Shown here: piece by piece, positions 14,339-22,160 of the stretch
How the letters are laid out: every line of letters starts with the position of its first letter
Position numbering within the stretch: the stretch's first letter is position 1
NCBI GenBank assembly: GCA_036677505.1
Contig: JAVBWK010000027.1
Location: 19,456-83,455, forward strand
Direction: 5' to 3'
From: UBA2227 sp036677505
GTDB lineage: Bacteria > Bacillota_I > Bacilli_A > Erysipelotrichales > Erysipelotrichaceae
Length of the DNA: 64,000 nt
Notes under the pieces: model-generated
Told to the model about the DNA's origin: nothing
The model's database searches: none
The model's input: only the letters and a program-made list of their open reading frames with translations
Made by a program: the position numbers and the translations under genes

Positions 14339-16078
14339 CTATTTGACCACCGTTAAGTGTAGTTCATCCAGCTGCTTGGTTTCGACCGGCGTCGGCGCAT
14401 CGGTCAGCGGACAGCGGGCGGAAGCATTTTTCGGAAAGGCGATGACATCGCGCAGCGACTCTGAGTTGGTCAGGATCATGGCCAGTCGGTCCAATCCGAA
14501 AGCGATGCCCCCATGGGGCGGTGTCCCGTATTTAAAGGCATCCACGAAGAATCCAAAGCGCTTTTCGATCTGCTCTTCACTGAAACCGATCAAGGAGAAC
14601 AGTTTCGACTGCATTTGCTGATCATAGATACGCAAGGAGCCCCCGGCCACCTCAAAACCGTTGAGCACCAGGTCATAGGCGCATGCCTTGACTGAGAGCG
14701 GATCACTGTCGAGCAAGTGAGCATCCTCTTCTTTCGGTCGGGTGAAGGGATGGTGTCGGGCAATCAGTCGGTCTTCTTCGGCATCATGTTCAAACAGCGG
14801 AAAGTCGACGACCCAGGCAAATTCAAACTGATCTTCACGTACAAGTTTCAGGGTGTCACGGAAGTAGGTGCGTAAAGCGCCGGCAGCAATGCAGGCTTTT
14901 TCCCACGCATCCGCAACCATCAGCACCAAATCGTTTTCCGACAGGCTGAGCTGTCCGATCAGGGCGGCTTTTTCACTTTCCGAAAGGAATTTGGCGGCCG
15001 GTCCTTCGATCACACCATTGACAAGTTTGACGACGACCAAGCCCTTGGCACCGTATTTCTTGGCCAAATCGGTCAGTGCATCGATCTCTTTGCGGGTGAT
15101 TGAAGCATAGTCCGGTATGACCAGTGCTTTGATCGAGCCTCTCGTTTCGATCACACTGGAAAACACTTTGAACTCACTTGCCGAAAACAGATGGGTTACA
15201 TCGTTGAGGTGCAGTCCGTAGCGGATGTCCGGCTTATCGACGCCGTAGCGATTCATGGCTTCTTCGAAAGGAATCCGACGGAAAGGCACGGGCAAATCAC
15301 GTCCCATGACATTTTTAAACACGTTGACCATCATGTTCTCCATGATTGTCTGAAATTCAACTTCACTCAAAAAGGAAGCCTCGATATCGACTTGAGTGAA
15401 GTCCAGCTGTCTGTCAGCCCGTAAGTCCTCATCGCGAAAGCAACGGGCTACCTGATAATAGCGTTCAAAGCCGGCGATCATCAGCATCTGCTTGAAGATT
15501 TGCGGGCTTTGGGCCAAGGCATAAAACTCGCCGGCATGCACCCGTGAAGGTACCAGATACTCACGAGAACCTTCCGGAGTCGATTTGGTCAACAGCGGGG
15601 TCTCGACTTCGATAAATCCTTCATCATCAAGGAAATTGCGCATCGCTTTGGTGATGGCGTGGCGCTGCATCAGCTTCTTCTGCATCAGCGGACGGCGCAA
15701 GTCCAGATAGCGAAAGCGCAGACGCGTATCTTCAAGAGCATCGGTTTCATCGGCGACGATGATCGGTGTGGTCGCAGCCGTGTTGATTATGGTGACCTCT
15801 TCGACGATGATTTCGACTTCGCCGGTCGGCAGTTTCGGGTTTTTGTCCTTGCGCTCCACCACCGTTCCCTTTATTTCAAGAACGTATTCATTTCGGACGT
15901 CTTTGACTTTCTCGGACAGCGCTTCGTTAAACACGCACTGAACGATGCCGGTGCGGTCACGGATGTCCATAAAGACGATCGATCCGAAGTTACGGCGTTT
16001 GGCGACCCAGCCGATGATCGTGACCGTTTGTGAAACATGCTTTATTCTGAATTCTCCGTTGGTATGTGTTCTGTTCAT
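14339..16078 (-). CDS. aspS: Aspartyl-tRNA synthetase
   Basis: 579 residues from the ATG at 16078, which has GGGAGA upstream; a longer frame would overlap hisS and has no site. The N-terminal OB fold (IIGWVAKRRNFGSIVFMDIR, DRTGIVQCVF) is the anticodon-binding domain. Class II motifs follow: FIEVETPLLTKSTPEGSRE (motif 1), RYYQVARCFRDEDLRADRQL (motif 2) and GIAFGLDRLAMILT (motif 3), with the bacterial GAD insertion between. The enzyme charges tRNA-Asp. It is cotranscribed with hisS 10 bases upstream and controlled by the T-box leader of that operon. Confidence 0.96.
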   Translation of the reverse strand: MNRTHTNGEFRIKHVSQTVTIIGWVAKRRNFGSIVFMDIRDRTGIVQCVFNEALSEKVKDVRNEYVLEIKGTVVERKDKNPKLPTGEVEIIVEEVTIINTAATTPIIVADETDALEDTRLRFRYLDLRRPLMQKKLMQRHAITKAMRNFLDDEGFIEVETPLLTKSTPEGSREYLVPSRVHAGEFYALAQSPQIFKQMLMIAGFERYYQVARCFRDEDLRADRQLDFTQVDIEASFLSEVEFQTIMENMMVNVFKNVMGRDLPVPFRRIPFEEAMNRYGVDKPDIRYGLHLNDVTHLFSASEFKVFSSVIETRGSIKALVIPDYASITRKEIDALTDLAKKYGAKGLVVVKLVNGVIEGPAAKFLSESEKAALIGQLSLSENDLVLMVADAWEKACIAAGALRTYFRDTLKLVREDQFEFAWVVDFPLFEHDAEEDRLIARHHPFTRPKEEDAHLLDSDPLSVKACAYDLVLNGFEVAGGSLRIYDQQMQSKLFSLIGFSEEQIEKRFGFFVDAFKYGTPPHGGIAFGLDRLAMILTNSESLRDVIAFPKNASARCPLTDAPTPVETKQLDELHLTVVK

Positions 16079-16088
16079 GATCTCTCCC

Positions 16089-17414
16089 CTATTCTTCACT
16101 TTCGCCTTCGCCATGACCGTGATCATGATCGCAGACGTGATTTTCATCGAGCCAGTGATCGAGCTGATGAATGATATCGCTGTACGGTACTTCCAGCTGC
16201 TCTTGAGTTTTGACATTCTTCATTTTGACGACCTGCTTGGCCACCTCATCATCTCCGACAAAAATCAAAACCGAGGCGTCCAGCCGTTGTGCTGTTTTAA
16301 ACTGCGCTTTCATCGACCGTTGTAAAACGTCAAGCTCACTGCTGAAGCCGTATCCCCGGCAAAACGCGGTCAGTTGCATCGATACGGTCAGTACTTCCTT
16401 GGACAGCGGCATAATGTACACATCCAGTCCTTTCGGTTGACTTAAGTCGATGCCTTCCGCATCACATGCCACCATCAGACGTTCGATGCCCATGCCAAAG
16501 CCGATGCCCGACACGGAAGGACCGCCAAAATATTCGACCAATCCGTCATAGCGGCCGCCGCCGAAGATCGTCGATTGCGATCCCATTTTTTCATTGTTGC
16601 TGACGACTTCAAAGACGGTATGGGTATAATAGTCCAATCCTCTGACCAGCCGGTCACTGACTTCAACTGTCATGCCCAGCTGTTCGACATAATGGATGAC
16701 ATCCCTGAAATATTCTTTGGATTCTTCATTGAGATAATCCTGGATTTTCGGTGCGTTAAGCACAGCCGGATGCTGTGCGTCCACTTTGCAGTCAAGAATG
16801 CGCAGCGGGTTCTGCTCATAGCGGCGGTGGCAGTCGGGGCACAGACTGTCCAGTGACACAGCGAAATGCTCTTTCAGTGCCTGACGGTAGGCTGCCCTGG
16901 ATTCATCATCGCCCAAGGTATTGACCAATACTTTTAAATCTTTCAGACCGATGGCTGAGACAAAGGCAAAGCCCAGATGAATGACTTCCGCATCGACCAG
17001 CGGGCTTTTGGCGCCGATAAACTCGACCCCAAACTGATGGTGGATGCGCAGACGCCCTTTTTGCGGTCGCTCATAGCGCATATTGGGGCCGATATAGTAG
17101 AACTTCTGCGGACTGTCCGGATTGGCATACATTTTATGTTCGACATAGCTGCGGATCAGTCCCGCCGTTCCTTCCGGTCGCAGGGTCAGTGAGCGTCCGC
17201 CGAAATCATTGAAGGTATACATCTCTTTATTGACCATGTCCGAACTGTCGGATTCGCGTTTGAACACTTCCGTATGTTCAAATACCGGTGTGCGGATTTC
17301 TTCGACATGATACAAGTGTGTGAATTTCCGGATGAGGTCTTCGATCGCATGCCATTTGGTAATTTCAGTGCCAAAGACATCCTGAGTGCCGCGGGGGCCT
17401 TGATAATTTGCCAT
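16089..17414 (-). CDS. hisS: Histidyl-tRNA synthetase with His-rich C-terminal tail
   Basis: 441 residues. It starts with QGPRGTQDVF, has motif 2 YIGPNMRYERPQKGRLRIHH, the histidine-binding RLVRGLDYYTHTVFEVV and motif 3 GIGFGMGIERLMVA, and ends with the alpha/beta anticodon domain. The usual protein stops near residue 420; here a tail DENHVCDHDHGHGEGESEE adds five His, one Cys and a run of acidic residues, a likely metal-binding sequence. ATG at 17414 has GGAGG seven bases upstream. The gene follows a T-box leader and precedes aspS, as in Bacillus. Confidence 0.95.
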   Translation of the reverse strand: MANYQGPRGTQDVFGTEITKWHAIEDLIRKFTHLYHVEEIRTPVFEHTEVFKRESDSSDMVNKEMYTFNDFGGRSLTLRPEGTAGLIRSYVEHKMYANPDSPQKFYYIGPNMRYERPQKGRLRIHHQFGVEFIGAKSPLVDAEVIHLGFAFVSAIGLKDLKVLVNTLGDDESRAAYRQALKEHFAVSLDSLCPDCHRRYEQNPLRILDCKVDAQHPAVLNAPKIQDYLNEESKEYFRDVIHYVEQLGMTVEVSDRLVRGLDYYTHTVFEVVSNNEKMGSQSTIFGGGRYDGLVEYFGGPSVSGIGFGMGIERLMVACDAEGIDLSQPKGLDVYIMPLSKEVLTVSMQLTAFCRGYGFSSELDVLQRSMKAQFKTAQRLDASVLIFVGDDEVAKQVVKMKNVKTQEQLEVPYSDIIHQLDHWLDENHVCDHDHGHGEGESEE

Positions 17415-17432
17415 AGTTTCCTCCTTTGAAAC

Positions 17433-17647
17433 AAAAAAAGCGCCTGTTTAAGGACGCTTAACGTGGTACCACCTTAATTTCCTGTCGCATGGACAGGACA
17501 CTTAAATCCTTAACGCGGAAGACGGGATTTCCTACTGATTTCAGAAATCCTCCTTGCAAGTGTCAATCATCAGTTGCATACAGACAGCTTCCACCAACCC
17601 TGTCCTCTCTAGTGTATTTCCCTGACGACCTCTTGTTCATCGGATAT
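17433..17647 (-). promoter_or_regulatory. T-box leader of hisS-aspS
   Basis: The leader carries the signature AATTAAGGTGGTACCACG (around 17459-17480), Stem I elements (AGAGAGGACAGGG, GGTGGAAGCTGTC), and a terminator AAGCGTCC-ttaaaca-GGCGCTT with a U7 run (17433-17460). Uncharged tRNA pairs with the specifier and the GGTACCACG bulge and prevents termination. The likely specifier region reads ATTGACACTTGC (GACAC at 17560-17564): GAC is an aspartate codon and the overlapping CAC a histidine codon, matching the two downstream synthetases. The hisS ribosome site follows the terminator. Confidence 0.93.
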
Positions 17648-17653
17648 AGCGGT

Positions 17654-17682
17654 ATTTTACCATAGAAAAGTATGAACTTCAA
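17654..17682 (-). promoter_or_regulatory. hisS-aspS promoter
   Basis: Minus strand TTGAAG (17677-17682), exactly 17 bases, TAAAAT (17654-17659). Transcription would start near 17647, at the head of the T-box leader, and right after the rel stop codon. Confidence 0.75.
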
Positions 17683-17691
17683 TCATCTGAT

Positions 17692-19893
17692 TTATAATGT
17701 AACACGGTCAACATCAATGACCCCATTGACCTTCTTGAGGTTGGCGATGACCGTCTTTAAATGATCGGCATCTTCCACCACGATTTTCATCGTGGTCGTA
17801 GCCGTGACTTTATCATCATTGACCGTCGAATTGACCGCATTGAGACCGGCTTTGCACTGAGATACGATCGTAACCAGATCGGTCAGAAGAAAGTTTCGGT
17901 CATTGGCCATGATAAACAGGCCGACTTCATATTTCCCGGACTCAAATTCCGAATCCCACTCGACTGAGATCAGACGTTTGGTTTCGTTGACAATGTTGGG
18001 ACAGTCGGTACGGTGCACCTTGACGCCCTGCCCTTTGGTAATATAGCCGATGATATCATCGCCATACACCGGCGAACAGCAGCCGGCCAGCGAGACCATC
18101 ATCGTCTCCACTCCGGCAATCCGGATCCCGGATTTACTGATCGTTTTCTTCTGAACCGGCTTATTAAACAGCTTCGACAGATTGATCGTATCCAGAATCG
18201 ACTTACGCGTATCCGTCAGTTTCTCCATGACCGCATTGAGAGTCAGTGACTTGACGGCGATCGCATAATAGAAATCATCATCATTCTTAATATTGAATTC
18301 CTTGAAAACTGATTCCAAACGTTTGGAACCCACGATTTCCTTTTCATCCAGGCTGCGCTTCTTCAGTTCTTCCACAAACATGGAATGACCCTTCTTAATA
18401 TCATCCTGACGGTCTTCCAGTTCTTTCTTCTGTAAGAACCCCTTGATTTTATTGCGAGCATGTGAGGTCTTGACAAACTTCAGCCAGTCCTCCGACGGTC
18501 CGCTGGGCTGTTTTGAGGTGCGGATCTGAACGACATCCCCGGTTTTCAGTTTGGTATTGATCGGAACCAACACGCCGTTGACGATCGCTCCGATGGTCGC
18601 ATGACCGACTTCCGTATGGATGCGATAGGCAAAATCGATCGGCGTCGAACCGTTGGGCAGATCGATGACCCGACCCTTAGGCGACATCACATAGACATTG
18701 GCCTCAAAAATGTCTTTCTGAAGCACTTCCATATATTCCTGCGCATCATCATTGACATCACCGGTCAGCGTACTGAAATCCTTAAACCAAGACAGCTTGT
18801 TTTCGATTTCGCGCTGCTCTTTTTCCGCGGAGTACTTCCCGCCTTCTTTGTAATGCCAGTGCGCCGCGATCCCGCGTTCGGCAATCGAGTCCATTTTCTC
18901 GGTGCGGATCTGCACTTCAAAAATATTGCCCTCATCTGCCACGATGGTCGTATGCAATGACTGATACATATTCATCTTCGGCATGGCGATATAATCTTTC
19001 AAACGCCCGGGAATCGGTCGATACTTGGCATGAATATAGCCCAGAATCTCATAGCAGTTCAGCTCTTCTTCACAAATGATCCGAATCGCAAGCAAATCCA
19101 AGATCTCATCAAACCGCTTCTGCTTGGTCGTCATCTTCTTATAAATCGAATACAGATGCTTGGAACGGCCGAAAATGCGATGGGTGATGTTGTGTTCACT
19201 GAGCATCTCCGAAATTTCCTGAATCATCTTGTTGACCTGATTGTCCCGCTCTGCCTTGCGTACTTCGACCAATCGGGCCACTTCATAATACTGCTCGCGA
19301 TGCATATAGTAAAAACTCAAGTCTTCCAACTCGTTTTTGATTTCACTGATACCCAACCGGTGAGCAATCGGTGCATAGACATCCAGCGTTTCTGCCGCGA
19401 TTTTCTTCTGCTTCTCTTCCGACTGATACTGCAATGTCCGCATATTGTGCAGACGGTCGACCAGTTTGACCAAAATGACCCGGATATCCTTGGCCATCGC
19501 AATGAAAATCTTGCGGTGATTGACCGCCATATACTCTTTTTCATCGGTAAACTTGATATTTCCGATTTTTGAAACGCTCTCGACGATCGTCGCGATTTCC
19601 GCGTCAAACGCCTTGGTCAGTTCTTCTTTCGAAATTCCGCAGTCTTCCAAAACATCATGCAATAAGCCGGCAGCGATCGTCGAAGGACCGACACGCAGCG
19701 TCGCCAAAACATGCGCCACATGAATCAGATGATTGATGTACGGTTCGCCGCTTTTACGCATCTGCCCGGCATGCTTTTCAGTCGCATAGGCAAGTGCTTT
19801 TTCAATCAATGCCAGATTATCCGGCTGACTGATATATTCTTTGACGGTTTCCATCAGGATATCCACCGTGATCGGTTTGACTTGATTGGCCAT
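17692..19893 (-). CDS. rel: Bifunctional (p)ppGpp synthetase/hydrolase Rel
   Basis: 733 residues from the ATG at 19893 (AGGAGG nine bases before). The HD hydrolase domain has KHAGQMRKSGEPYINH and GLLHDVLEDCG with the His-Asp pair intact; the synthetase domain has YRPIPGRLKDYIAMPK and NMYQSLHTTIV. TGS (FEANVYVMSPKGRVIDLPNG), a zinc-finger/helical region ending GCCSPVYGDDIIGY, and a C-terminal ACT domain follow. So both making and breaking of (p)ppGpp are expected. Position next to apt and recJ is as in Bacillus (relA-apt-recJ). A terminator separates it from apt upstream. Confidence 0.95.
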   Translation of the reverse strand: MANQVKPITVDILMETVKEYISQPDNLALIEKALAYATEKHAGQMRKSGEPYINHLIHVAHVLATLRVGPSTIAAGLLHDVLEDCGISKEELTKAFDAEIATIVESVSKIGNIKFTDEKEYMAVNHRKIFIAMAKDIRVILVKLVDRLHNMRTLQYQSEEKQKKIAAETLDVYAPIAHRLGISEIKNELEDLSFYYMHREQYYEVARLVEVRKAERDNQVNKMIQEISEMLSEHNITHRIFGRSKHLYSIYKKMTTKQKRFDEILDLLAIRIICEEELNCYEILGYIHAKYRPIPGRLKDYIAMPKMNMYQSLHTTIVADEGNIFEVQIRTEKMDSIAERGIAAHWHYKEGGKYSAEKEQREIENKLSWFKDFSTLTGDVNDDAQEYMEVLQKDIFEANVYVMSPKGRVIDLPNGSTPIDFAYRIHTEVGHATIGAIVNGVLVPINTKLKTGDVVQIRTSKQPSGPSEDWLKFVKTSHARNKIKGFLQKKELEDRQDDIKKGHSMFVEELKKRSLDEKEIVGSKRLESVFKEFNIKNDDDFYYAIAVKSLTLNAVMEKLTDTRKSILDTINLSKLFNKPVQKKTISKSGIRIAGVETMMVSLAGCCSPVYGDDIIGYITKGQGVKVHRTDCPNIVNETKRLISVEWDSEFESGKYEVGLFIMANDRNFLLTDLVTIVSQCKAGLNAVNSTVNDDKVTATTTMKIVVEDADHLKTVIANLKKVNGVIDVDRVTL

Positions 19894-19916
19894 GGTCCTC
19901 CTCCTTTCCAACCTTC

Positions 19917-19946
19917 TTTTAAAAATCGAAGAGAATTCTCTTCGAT
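19917..19946 (-). terminator. apt terminator
   Basis: Perfect 22-base palindrome ATCGAAGAGAATTCTCTTCGAT (read as arms of 11) at 19925-19946, followed on the minus strand by TTTTTAAAAG; lies 3 bases after the apt stop. Confidence 0.75.
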
Positions 19947-19949
19947 GGT

Positions 19950-20465
19950 TTATTCATACGACATCAGTGTGAAAATCTCGACATCTTTGAGCTTCTTACG
20001 GCCTTCCAGAGAAGACAGCTCGATCAGAAACGCACAGCCGACCACTTCACCGCCCAGACGGCGGATCAGCTCGATGGTTGCTTCGACTGTACCGCCGGTC
20101 GCCAGCAAGTCATCGACGACCAGAACTTTCTGACCGGGTTTGATGGCATCGCTGTGAATATGCAACTCATTGCTTCCGTATTCCAAATCATATTTATAGC
20201 TGACCGTTTCCCGAGGTAACTTACCGGGCTTGCGGACCGGCACAAAACCGATTTTCATGGCATGAGCCACCGGACATCCGAAAATAAAGCCGCGGGACTC
20301 CGGACCGACGACGACTTCCGCACCTACGCGGGTCGCAAAATCGATGATTCGCTGTGAAGCCTCATGAAATGCCTCGCCATCGCCCATCAGCGGTGTAATA
20401 TCTCTGAAAAGGATCCCCGGAATCGGAAAATCTTGTATTTCAGCAACGTAATCTTTTAAATTCAT
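19950..20465 (-). CDS. apt: Adenine phosphoribosyltransferase
   Basis: 171 residues, normal length. The start MNLKDYVAEIQDFPIPGILF and RDITPLMGDGEAFHEA are typical, VVGPESRGFIFGCPVAH is the hood/loop region, and KVLVVDDLLATGGTVEATIE is the PRPP-binding motif with both aspartates. It salvages adenine to AMP. The gene has its own TATAAT promoter and a palindromic terminator and lies between rel and recJ, the Bacillus order. Confidence 0.96.
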   Translation of the reverse strand: MNLKDYVAEIQDFPIPGILFRDITPLMGDGEAFHEASQRIIDFATRVGAEVVVGPESRGFIFGCPVAHAMKIGFVPVRKPGKLPRETVSYKYDLEYGSNELHIHSDAIKPGQKVLVVDDLLATGGTVEATIELIRRLGGEVVGCAFLIELSSLEGRKKLKDVEIFTLMSYE

Positions 20466-20489
20466 GGATAAGCCTCCCTTAACATGTAC

Positions 20490-20495
20490 ATTATA
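20490..20495 (-). promoter_or_regulatory. apt promoter (-10)
   Basis: TATAAT on the minus strand 24 bases before the apt start, with GGGAGG between them. The -35 overlaps the end of recJ and is weak. Confidence 0.55.
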
Positions 20496-20504
20496 GCAAA
20501 ATTT

Positions 20505-22121
20505 CTACACATTTCCATGACTTTTCGATACCTTTTGGGCAACCAGCGAAATCTTGCTTCGACCCGAAAACCGCGAAATCGTCACGGTCGCAATCACATC
20601 GATCACCGATGCCAGGCGAAGTGAATCATCACAATCGCTAAACATCACGACTTCTGCTTCTTCACTGCCCAACGATACCAGCCACTTACTGAACGAACGG
20701 TTGCCATTGCTCAACGGACGGATCACCCGCACATTTTTCAGCATGACAAGCGGACGCTCAAACCCCTGACCAAACGGTGCACAGCGCTCAAACTCCTCAA
20801 CCGCTTTCAGCCCAATGATCGAGGGATCCAAATGTAACACTTCGATGACTTCCTCATCGGTGTGCTCAAGCATCTCATTGACCGAAGCCGTGACCGCACG
20901 GCTGAAATCATCGATCTGATCCGCTCCGATCTCGAGCCCGGCGGCTTGCGCATGGCCGCCAAAGTGCAGTAAATGCTCTTTCGCTTCACTCAACAGCTGA
21001 TGCAGATCAATTGACGAACTGCGCGCACTGCCCTTAAAACTGTCCTCTTTCTGAGCCAACACGATCGTCGGTTTACCGGTTTCTTTGCTGATCTGACCGG
21101 CCGTGATCCCGACCAAGCCTTCATGAAACTGCGGATGGGTAATGATCAGCAGTTTTTCATCACTGATCTGCTCTTTGGATAAATCATACATTTGCGAGGT
21201 GAGCTGACGGCGCAGCTGATTGAGCTGCTTGATCGTCGTCGACACCGAAAGAATTTCCTCTTTCATCTCGCTAAGCAAAAACCGCACGACCTGATTGACA
21301 TTGGCCCGATCCGCCAACCGCCCCACGACATTCAGTTTCGGAACGATCTGAAAAGCAATCAGACCTTCATCATACCGATCCGAGCTTTTATCAAGCAGTG
21401 AAGCCAGTTGCAATATCGGCGACTGATTCAGTGACTCGATGGCACGGATAACCAGCTGCCGGTTCATATTCCACAGCGGCATCATATCCCCTACGGTGGC
21501 AACACCGGCCAGCTGAAGCATTTTCTCATTTTCCATACCCAACGCTTTGATCAGTAGATATGCCAGACCGCTGCTGCACATCGACGCATACACCGAAGGT
21601 AATACATCCGGATGTAGCAGGACATCCGCCTGTACCGGCTCACTGATCACATGATGATCGATAATCAGTAATTTCGCTTCTGAATCAACAATTCGTTTAT
21701 TGACATGATGCGTCGACACCCCGTTATCAACCAGTACAAAGAAATCATATCCTTTGTCCAAGGCAGCGATCACTGTCGCTTCACTGACCCCATAACCCTC
21801 TTTAAGCCGATCCGGAATATAAAATCCGACGGTCAGTCCCAACCGCTGACAAAGATCGACCATCATGGTCGTCGAACATATCCCATCCGCATCGTAATCC
21901 CCGCAAATCATGACTTTCCGGTTTTCTGACAAAGCATCCTTCAATAACTGAGCCGCCGCAATTATCGGCTCACATGGCTCAACTGAGAATTCCTGAGATA
22001 CCAGCTGTCGGATCTGATCATCCGAAAGATTCATGGAAGACAGAACGGTCTGCGTAAACGCTGATGTAAACACCTGTGAGATCACAGGATTCACCGATCC
22101 CGCTTCTTTAATAACAAACAT
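20505..22121 (-). CDS. recJ: Single-strand DNA exonuclease RecJ (short form)
   Basis: 538 residues from the ATG at 22121, chosen because AAGGAGG is six bases before it; a GTG two codons earlier abuts that box. DHH-family motifs are complete: MICGDYDADGICSTT, FFVLVDNGVS, LLIIDHHV; DHHA1 follows with LLHFGGHAQAAGLEI, then the OB-like C-terminal domain. RecJ degrades single strands 5' to 3' in repair. It is much shorter than Bacillus RecJ (about 786 residues) and lacks that protein's long C-terminal extension, closer to Escherichia coli length. Confidence 0.92.
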   Translation of the reverse strand: MFVIKEAGSVNPVISQVFTSAFTQTVLSSMNLSDDQIRQLVSQEFSVEPCEPIIAAAQLLKDALSENRKVMICGDYDADGICSTTMMVDLCQRLGLTVGFYIPDRLKEGYGVSEATVIAALDKGYDFFVLVDNGVSTHHVNKRIVDSEAKLLIIDHHVISEPVQADVLLHPDVLPSVYASMCSSGLAYLLIKALGMENEKMLQLAGVATVGDMMPLWNMNRQLVIRAIESLNQSPILQLASLLDKSSDRYDEGLIAFQIVPKLNVVGRLADRANVNQVVRFLLSEMKEEILSVSTTIKQLNQLRRQLTSQMYDLSKEQISDEKLLIITHPQFHEGLVGITAGQISKETGKPTIVLAQKEDSFKGSARSSSIDLHQLLSEAKEHLLHFGGHAQAAGLEIGADQIDDFSRAVTASVNEMLEHTDEEVIEVLHLDPSIIGLKAVEEFERCAPFGQGFERPLVMLKNVRVIRPLSNGNRSFSKWLVSLGSEEAEVVMFSDCDDSLRLASVIDVIATVTISRFSGRSKISLVAQKVSKSHGNV

Positions 22122-22138
22122 AAACACCCTCCTTAAGT

Positions 22139-22160
22139 GAAAAAAGGGCTGAGCCCTTTA
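22139..22160 (-). terminator. secDF terminator
   Basis: AAAGGG-ctcag-CCCTTT followed by a short U run on the minus strand, overlapping the secDF stop codon and immediately before recJ. Confidence 0.75.
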
